In this document: positions 57,818-64,000 of the stretch, piece after piece
Position numbering within the stretch: position 1 is the stretch's first letter
Layout: every line of letters starts with the position of its first letter
Source of the DNA: Hofstenia miamia
Taxonomy: Eukaryota > Xenacoelomorpha > Acoela
NCBI GenBank assembly: GCA_004352715.1
Contig: SCFE01000071.1
Coordinates: 1,075,636-1,139,635, forward strand
Direction: 5' to 3'
Length of the DNA: 64,000 nucleotides
The notes under the pieces: model-generated
Databases searched by the model: none
What the model was told of the DNA's origin: nothing
What the model saw: the letters and a program-made list of their open reading frames with translations, nothing else
Made by a program: the position numbers and the translations under genes

Positions 57818-58800
57818 GTGAATTTCATCTTAGTATATAAATAAATCCCTAGTTTTCTAGTCGTTACTTAACTTCGGTTCTTAATTAATATAAATTATTT
57901 TTTCTAGTAGAAAAATATGTGACACTTAGCTTCTAATTGTTTTTCGACACGAAATTAATAAAATGGAGTCACTTGCTGCAAACATATATCCAATAGAAAC
58001 TACGGTACTTCTCATGTTAACAACATCAAAGATTGCATCCACATTTTTAAATACCATTTAATATATTGTGAAATGCGTCGTCAAGATGAATATTTTATTA
58101 TCTATTGTTATTTAAATAGTCATGTTACTATGTCGCAAAAATTGATATCAGATTTCAAAAAGATGGAGACTAATCAAATGTACAAAATCAACGAATTCGG
58201 AGTAACAAAATTTCTTTTGAAATATTTGTGCTATCATTTATTTAACTTGATAAAAAACATCGTGTTTTCCATATTTTCTCTAAATCCATTGAGAACTTCT
58301 CGGATATCGAAATAAGTGAACTCAACCATGAGATTGAAATTTGTGCTAAAGTGTATTGTTGCTGTTGAATTATTTCATTGAAAATACCAATTTTCTTAAA
58401 AAATTAAAGTTTCTCAATTCTTTATGTAATCAAATAGTTAGGAGGTCGAGGGCCAATTGGAACAGCAGCTAAACTTAGCTGATTCTATTTATGTAGATAA
58501 TTTATCAAACCAATAGAGGCGTGTCATGTGCAAAGTTTGAGTTTGCAGCCATAAGAAATTTGAAAAATTTCTCAACTGGGTAAGGTTAATATTAATAAGA
58601 TTGCAATGGCAAAAATCAATTCTATTCGATCCCTTTTTGAAAAATAACATTTTATCATATTGTAAAGTAATTTTGAAAATATTTAAAGATATCGTATACG
58701 TTTTTTACTGCTTATTCGCTCTATTAATCATTTATATTTGTGAATGAAGGATTTGGTAGCATTATTGTAACAGATTGTATTGGACCATCCGTATATTAGA
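57818..58800. other. downstream of Amt, no gene recognised
   Basis: The longest frame (58073-58315, 80 codons) has no recognisable motif and no supporting splice or poly(A) context. Confidence 0.4.
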
Positions 58801-58856
58801 TCATTAAATTTTCGACCTAACACTCCTCTCGCCATTTATCATCTTCAAACTATGAC

Positions 58857-59330
58857 ATGATGTTAAGAAAACGTTGGTTTATTATGTGCATGCATACGAT
58901 TACCAGAAAAATAGGTGTGCAGGCTGGTTCCACAAAGCATTTCTGTTTCATTTGTGAATGGGATAATCATTTTAAAGACAAAGATTATGTGCAGCAAGAA
59001 TGCCCTATAAGGCTATTCAATTTGGGCAGTAACATGATGCCCATGAACTGCTTCTTCCTCATGAAATTGTAATTTTGCCTCTACTGCACAATAACTGTGA
59101 CTGATTAACCAATTTACTAAGGATCTACCAAAAGATGGACCTACTATGGTTTAGCCAAAGCGAAATTTCAGAAAATTTCTGAGGCAAAAATCTTGGGTCA
59201 AATTGGTTGTACCACAATTACTGGAGCTTATCAAAGAAAACAATTTTGCTGAAACGATTAACTGGAATTCAACGAACCTGGAATTCATTTGAAATGACAG
59301 CAACACGTATCCTTGTTGGTTAGAGTGGCT
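58857..59330 (+). pseudogene. decayed transposon-associated protein fragment
   Basis: The frame at 58857-59072 contains GVQAGSTKHFCFICEWDNHF followed by YVQQECPIR. In other frames after it come LPKDG, ISEAKILG and WNSFEMTA (about 59120-59300). From memory, this order (GGxTKxPCFLCxWDSR..YxxxxWPxR, then DG, then SEAKxKxG, then AWxSF) is found in a widespread uncharacterised protein repeated in many invertebrate genomes, probably transposon-borne. Here it is short and full of stops. I give the family from pattern memory only and cannot confirm it without a search. Confidence 0.45.
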
Positions 59331-59804
59331 CCATGCACAAAAAATGTAAAGCTAGGAAATGTTTACTTATGACAAACAATGGGATGTAAAATGTCTTAAA
59401 TCGTAATTTCTGGAATTTCAATTTGGTTATTTCACGAAAATTTTTAGCTTATAAAAGCAATAAGCATGGTCAACTATTTCATCCACAAAAAAAAATTATT
59501 GGGTTCAGGCCTGAAAAAGGATCGAACATTTTGGACCCGACTTGCTCATTTGGTCCATAGAGGTAATCAATCATTTGAAATCTAACAAAATGAATATCAA
59601 TAAAATGGTACAACATAATAAAATAGTAAGAAAATGAATGTCTTCAGATTGGCCCCGTTCACATATGAAAAGAGCTTGCACTTTAAACAGATATCGATCT
59701 CTTAACATTACAACATGCTTAGCTGGCTAGCGATCTTTCCTTTCACATGTAGTAGCAAATTCGCAATAAGGCTAGTCAGCCAACCCTAGTTGTATTGTTT
59801 ATTT
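59331..59804. other. intergenic, no gene seen
   Basis: A GC-richer patch with paired words around 59650-59790 (GGCCCCGTTCACAT, CTAGCGATC) may be a MITE remnant. Confidence 0.35.
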
Positions 59805-60235
59805 ACTTATCTTATTTTAGATCTAAATTCTGTACACCGCAGGAGACCTATAAATGACCGATAATGACCATTTGTGTGTATTATATCGTATCCCTATCTT
59901 TTTATTTTTTTTAAATGTAGGTTAGGAAGCTGCTGTAGTTTATAGTTAATTTGTATATAGTTTTACTTTTTCATCTTGTCGCAGCTAGTGTCATGCTTTG
60001 TTGCCCATTTTAACCGTATTATACGTAGGCCAGGAGGCTGCTCTATTTATTACAAAGTTTTTATTTATTCAGCAGCTAGTGTCACTGCATCTTAGCATGT
60101 TGCATTATTATATTTACACCACACATTGTTGAGTGTGAGGTCTGTAAGTGGAATTGTGACTGGTATTTATTAGCACAAATAGTTAGGGCACAAATAATAA
60201 ACATTGTCCTTGTGAGCATGAGCTGAGTTGCTGGA
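59805..60235 (+). repeat. dispersed repeat, inverted relative to 16700-17150
   Basis: It matches the reverse complement of 16861-17150 in ordered blocks. The part at 60100-60235 resembles the reverse of about 16740-16860 (CAACTCAGCTCA, TTTRTTAT, TGTGCC words). The copies are quite diverged. No coding frame. Confidence 0.55.
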
Positions 60236-60539
60236 ACAGGGTAGTCTCGGAGCAGCGGATGGACTCTCGGCGACTGGATACCGCTTCGGGCATTTTCCCA
60301 CTTCGATTTCTACGGACTGGAGTCTCGTGGAGCTACCTAACAGTAGTGATCAATTGTTATACTTGTGTGGAACCTAATATAGATTAGTCTGATTTCAAAG
60401 TATATTAGAGACAACGGAGTTCAACTAAGATAGACATTACCCCCATTTTGGAAAAGCTGCATGGCCGTGTAACTAAATAGATACTCTTATTAGCACATCT
60501 CAGCCTGGGTAATGATTGTCGCAACAGCCTTGTGATCTC

Positions 60540-60835
60540 TACACACATTGAATGCTTAGCTGCGCATTATAATTAATTAACCAAACCGAATTATAAAGAT
60601 AAGTCCAAGGAGTTTATTATCCATCAACCAAATAATACACTTTGTACATATTTATAGAAATTAAAGCAAACACATTTATTATGCAAACAAGTGCCTGTCG
60701 CTGTTTCAATTTCTGCAGTCCACGTAGAATATTTCTGCGTGCTAATAGCTGCGTGCTAAAATTAACGTGGAGCGATTCGTCCACTAATGATTTGACAAAA
60801 AGTTAATGCGGCAAATACTTGTTTTAAATTACATG
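60540..60835 (+). repeat. dispersed repeat, same orientation as 17290-17625
   Basis: Shared ordered words with 17290-17625: AAACAAGTGCCTGTCGC (AAACAAGTACCAGTCGC there), TTTCAATTTCTG, GATTCGTCCAC and CAAATACTTG. Confidence 0.5.
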
Positions 60836-61064
60836 ACGTGATGCTAATTCTATTAGTAGTTATACAGACTCGTACGAGATCCCACTTTTTTCTGATTGGT
60901 CGAGAGGTGGGTCGTAGGAGATCCCACATTTTTGTGATTGGTCGAGAGGGGTGGCCTTTGACCTGAGACGCCGTGGATATTGGCGGGGGGTGTTTTACTG
61001 ACGTCGTGCATGTACTTTTACTAGTTTTTGTGTTATTTATGTGGCCTAATTTAGTTTGCATTTT

Positions 61065-61235
61065 TTTACTTTTTTACTTTCCCACATAATTATATTTTTT
61101 ACTTTCCCACATTACCTTACATTTTTTAATTTCCCACATTAACATACATTTTTTTAGTTTTACTTTCCCACACAATTACATGTATTACTTTCCCACATTA
61201 AATTACATTACATGTATTAATTTCCCACATTTACA
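61065..61235. repeat. tandem TTTCCCACA units in the left arm
   Basis: Six units spaced about 25-35 bp, each with TTTCCCACA and an AT-rich linker. The mirror units in the right arm are at 62304-62375. Confidence 0.85.
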
Positions 61236-61303
61236 TACCTGTTTAAAAAGTGGAATCGAAAAATATTTCCAAGTAAAAATAAGTATAAATAATAATATTT
61301 ATT

Positions 61304-62303
61304 NNNNNNNNNNNNNNNNNNNNNNNNNNNNNNNNNNNNNNNNNNNNNNNNNNNNNNNNNNNNNNNNNNNNNNNNNNNNNNNNNNNNNNNNNNNNNNNNN
61401 NNNNNNNNNNNNNNNNNNNNNNNNNNNNNNNNNNNNNNNNNNNNNNNNNNNNNNNNNNNNNNNNNNNNNNNNNNNNNNNNNNNNNNNNNNNNNNNNNNNN
61501 NNNNNNNNNNNNNNNNNNNNNNNNNNNNNNNNNNNNNNNNNNNNNNNNNNNNNNNNNNNNNNNNNNNNNNNNNNNNNNNNNNNNNNNNNNNNNNNNNNNN
61601 NNNNNNNNNNNNNNNNNNNNNNNNNNNNNNNNNNNNNNNNNNNNNNNNNNNNNNNNNNNNNNNNNNNNNNNNNNNNNNNNNNNNNNNNNNNNNNNNNNNN
61701 NNNNNNNNNNNNNNNNNNNNNNNNNNNNNNNNNNNNNNNNNNNNNNNNNNNNNNNNNNNNNNNNNNNNNNNNNNNNNNNNNNNNNNNNNNNNNNNNNNNN
61801 NNNNNNNNNNNNNNNNNNNNNNNNNNNNNNNNNNNNNNNNNNNNNNNNNNNNNNNNNNNNNNNNNNNNNNNNNNNNNNNNNNNNNNNNNNNNNNNNNNNN
61901 NNNNNNNNNNNNNNNNNNNNNNNNNNNNNNNNNNNNNNNNNNNNNNNNNNNNNNNNNNNNNNNNNNNNNNNNNNNNNNNNNNNNNNNNNNNNNNNNNNNN
62001 NNNNNNNNNNNNNNNNNNNNNNNNNNNNNNNNNNNNNNNNNNNNNNNNNNNNNNNNNNNNNNNNNNNNNNNNNNNNNNNNNNNNNNNNNNNNNNNNNNNN
62101 NNNNNNNNNNNNNNNNNNNNNNNNNNNNNNNNNNNNNNNNNNNNNNNNNNNNNNNNNNNNNNNNNNNNNNNNNNNNNNNNNNNNNNNNNNNNNNNNNNNN
62201 NNNNNNNNNNNNNNNNNNNNNNNNNNNNNNNNNNNNNNNNNNNNNNNNNNNNNNNNNNNNNNNNNNNNNNNNNNNNNNNNNNNNNNNNNNNNNNNNNNNN
62301 NNN
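61304..62303. other. sequence gap, 1000 N
   Basis: A gap of exactly 1000 Ns, probably a placeholder size. It hides the centre of the long-TIR element. Confidence 0.99.
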
Positions 62304-62555
62304 TGTAAGGTAATGTGGGAAATTAAAAAATGTAAGGTAATGTGGGAAAGTAAATAATGTAATTATGTGGGAAAGTAAAAAAAAATGCAAACTAAATTAG
62401 GCCACATAAATAACACAAAAACTAGTAAAAGTACATGCATGACGTCAGTAAAACACCCCCGCCAATATCCACGGCGTCTCAGGTCAAAGGCCATCCCTCT
62501 CGACCAATCAGAAAAAAGTGGGATCTCGTACGAGTCTGTATAACTACTTCTATTA

Positions 62556-63400
62556 AAATGCAAAATAAGAAAATTAATGTTTTATGTTTGAATGTAATTG
62601 TCGAGCTTGGTTACTTTTTCTTTTTGTCTTTTTAATGGATAGTTGCTTAAAATTTTTCTTTCCATATGACTGCAATAGGTCAACTAAGCAGTGCTTAAAG
62701 ACTTCACTCCTATCTAGTAGAAACAGGATTGCAATATATGTACTTTCTTGCAACCTAACATATGATAGATTAATTGATTTAAGATTTAATACTTACTTTG
62801 TGTTAAGTTATAGTTTGAATGCAGTTTGTTACTTAAATCAGGTTAATTGAATTTAAACGATTTAAATGTCATTTATATGGTCAAAATTGTACCTGACCAT
62901 TGGCTCAGGTTCTGGTCGGATCCGTTTCCCATCCTGATTATTAAAAATGGAACAGGATATGAAGTAATTGCCGTATACTAATCTAGTGGATAAATAATTT
63001 TCAGTGCAATTTTTAGCAAGACATGCAAAATTTCCTGCAGCATCAAGAAAATGATTTAAATGAATGAAATAATGCACTCATTTTGAAAAAGAACAATTTC
63101 TGTGATAAGAAATACTATCAATTAATAATTTATACTTAAATTAGAGCGATAAAATGGAAGTTTTTATCAAACTTACTTCAAAATTGATTGAAAATAGAAA
63201 TCAAAGATAATAGTCGTTTGAAGAAGTGAAATTCTTTAATAGCCAATAAAAAGGGCATTATTCATTTAAAAGTTAAATATAAAACTTTCATCTAGTTGAA
63301 TTTCATAAGGGTCTATGAAACACGGTATCCAAAAACCAATAAGCGGAAAAAGGAAATTGAAGTATAAGCTTGCCGTCTCCAATAACCATTGTTTCTTACG
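62556..63400. other. intergenic, no gene seen
   Basis: A GC-rich island at about 62880-62930 (ACCTGACC, GGTTCTGGTCGGATCCG) resembles a worn MITE end. Confidence 0.4.
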
Positions 63401-63502
63401 CAGGTGTCACACGTTCCCTCTTTTATGAATTGCCATCGCAATGCAGACGGATGTCACACGTTCCATAAACTGCATTACTACCGCTACGCAGAGGTGTGAC
63501 AC
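63401..63502. repeat. short tandem repeat with TGTCACACGTTCC
   Basis: Two copies of TGTCACACGTTCC (about 63407 and 63451) and a third worn, partly inverted one (GGTGTGACACAC, about 63492), each preceded by a GCAG word. The period is about 43-47 bp. Confidence 0.5.
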
Positions 63503-63783
63503 ACAGGGGCGCAACCAAATGAAGGCACGTGCGCCTCCTAAATTTTGAATTGATTAGAGATTTTCATAAAAGTCACTAACCTTCAACTATCTAAGATGCC
63601 TTTTAAAGAGGAAAGTTCTCGCATATTTGAAATGTGATTGAAATAATCAGTAAACAAATAAAGTAGAATGAAATTTCTTGTAGTATTGTAGTATTTGCAT
63701 TTCCTTTCACTATTTATTTATTAGAATATAACATAAAATCAAATTATTTAAATTTATTTGATTAACTTACAATTGAAATGCAG

Positions 63784-63960
63784 GACTCTATGATGATCAG
63801 GGTCCGTATAAAATTGCGTTTATCATTACAGTTCTGGAAATCGCTGATTATCTGAATGCAAAACTTTTTCAGCTTAATCCCAGGGAGAGCTTTGTTGGTG
63901 CAGATGTTGAGAGAGTCTTTTCTAATATCACTTATATTCTTTTGTTACAACGACGATTTT
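63784..63960 (+). CDS. possible partial exon or hAT remnant at the window edge
   Basis: A frame opens after an acceptor-like TTGAAATGCAG (63783) and stays open into the terminal (TA)n. The peptide has LYDDQGPYKIAFII, then LNPRESFVGADVERVFSN, then ILLLQRRF. The ADVERVFSN..RRF order resembles the VERVFS core of a hAT dimerisation domain, which would make it a transposon remnant. Otherwise it is the start of an exon of an unknown gene cut by the window end. Neither is certain. Confidence 0.35.
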
Positions 63961-63963
63961 ATA

Positions 63964-64000
<37 letters not shown>
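63960..64000. repeat. (TA)n microsatellite at window end
   Basis: TA run with one TATG interruption, cut by the window edge. Confidence 0.9.

Larger units (their letters stand above)
60856..62547. mobile_element. long-TIR DNA element with 8-bp TSD, centre unsequenced
   Basis: The left arm from 60856 (GTAGTTATACAGACTCGTAC) and the right arm ending at 62547 are inverted copies over at least about 200 bp, including CTGATTGGTCGAGAG, TTTGACCTGAGACGCCGTGG and ATTGGCGGGG. Flanks at 60848-60855 and 62548-62555 are identical (TTCTATTA), an 8-bp target duplication. The left arm carries an extra tandem copy of about 40 bp (GATCCCAC..TTGGTCGAGAG). Inward, both arms pass into tandem units of about 25-35 bp with TTTCCCACA (six on the left, three on the right) before a 1000-N gap. 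The TSD size fits hAT or a few other superfamilies; the terminal bases do not decide which. Confidence 0.9.

Noticed and set aside
60762-61061. 99-codon frame on the minus strand with PSRPI repeats
   Set aside because: It falls in the duplicated arm of the long-TIR element; a near-identical frame lies in the other arm (62435-62635). Repeat sequence, not a host gene.
61180-62390. Long frames across the 1000-N gap on both strands
   Set aside because: Open only because N codons are not stops; the flanking residues come from the tandem TTTCCCACA array.
1-64000. CRISPR arrays, bacterial operons, rRNA genes
   Set aside because: None seen; the direct repeats present are microsatellites or transposon ends.

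Overview
This window is animal nuclear DNA. It is strongly AT-rich (about 70 percent by eye), full of (TA)n microsatellites, has spliceosomal introns with GT..TTTAG-type borders, and carries many Tc1/mariner, hAT, Penelope-like and LINE copies. The best-supported gene is an animal-type ammonium transporter. I cannot name the species. An AT-rich invertebrate such as a cnidarian or tunicate fits, but nothing here proves it. No prokaryotic operon, CRISPR array or rRNA is visible.

Layout. 1-1840: the last exon of an unrecognised gene, then an intron-less gene for a secreted two-domain protein with a Ser/Thr-rich linker. 1841-21837: intergenic or 5' intronic DNA with two LINE 3' ends, a deleted hAT element with perfect 8-bp target duplication (4355-5458), an inverted repeat (6684-7063), a long foldback palindrome (11728-12566), and a suspicious 1.05-kb tandem duplication joined by a single N (14754-16860). 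21838-57039: nine exons of the ammonium transporter (Amt family), coding 450 residues from within TM2/TM3 to the stop codon. Introns run from 40 nt to 22,210 nt. The 22-kb intron (27810-50019) holds three Tc1-like elements in different states of decay, a deleted mariner-like element, LINE remnants, a Penelope-like fragment, a foldback MITE and two sequence gaps. The 6.4-kb intron (50460-56888) holds a second Penelope-like fragment and a non-autonomous hAT element with GGATC subterminal repeats. 57040-64000: downstream DNA with a decayed transposon protein, a dispersed repeat shared with 16861-17620, a long-terminal-inverted-repeat element with an 8-bp target duplication around a 1000-N gap, and a possible partial exon or hAT remnant at the right edge.

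The only host functions readable here are ammonium transport and one secreted orphan protein. The rest is mostly a record of transposon insertion. Three isolated single Ns (15806, 28816, 52090) each sit at an anomalous junction and probably mark uncertain assembly joins, so conclusions drawn across them need read-level confirmation. I found no new biological system that the sequence itself supports. The most unusual items are the secreted orphan, the long-TIR element and the foldback palindrome.
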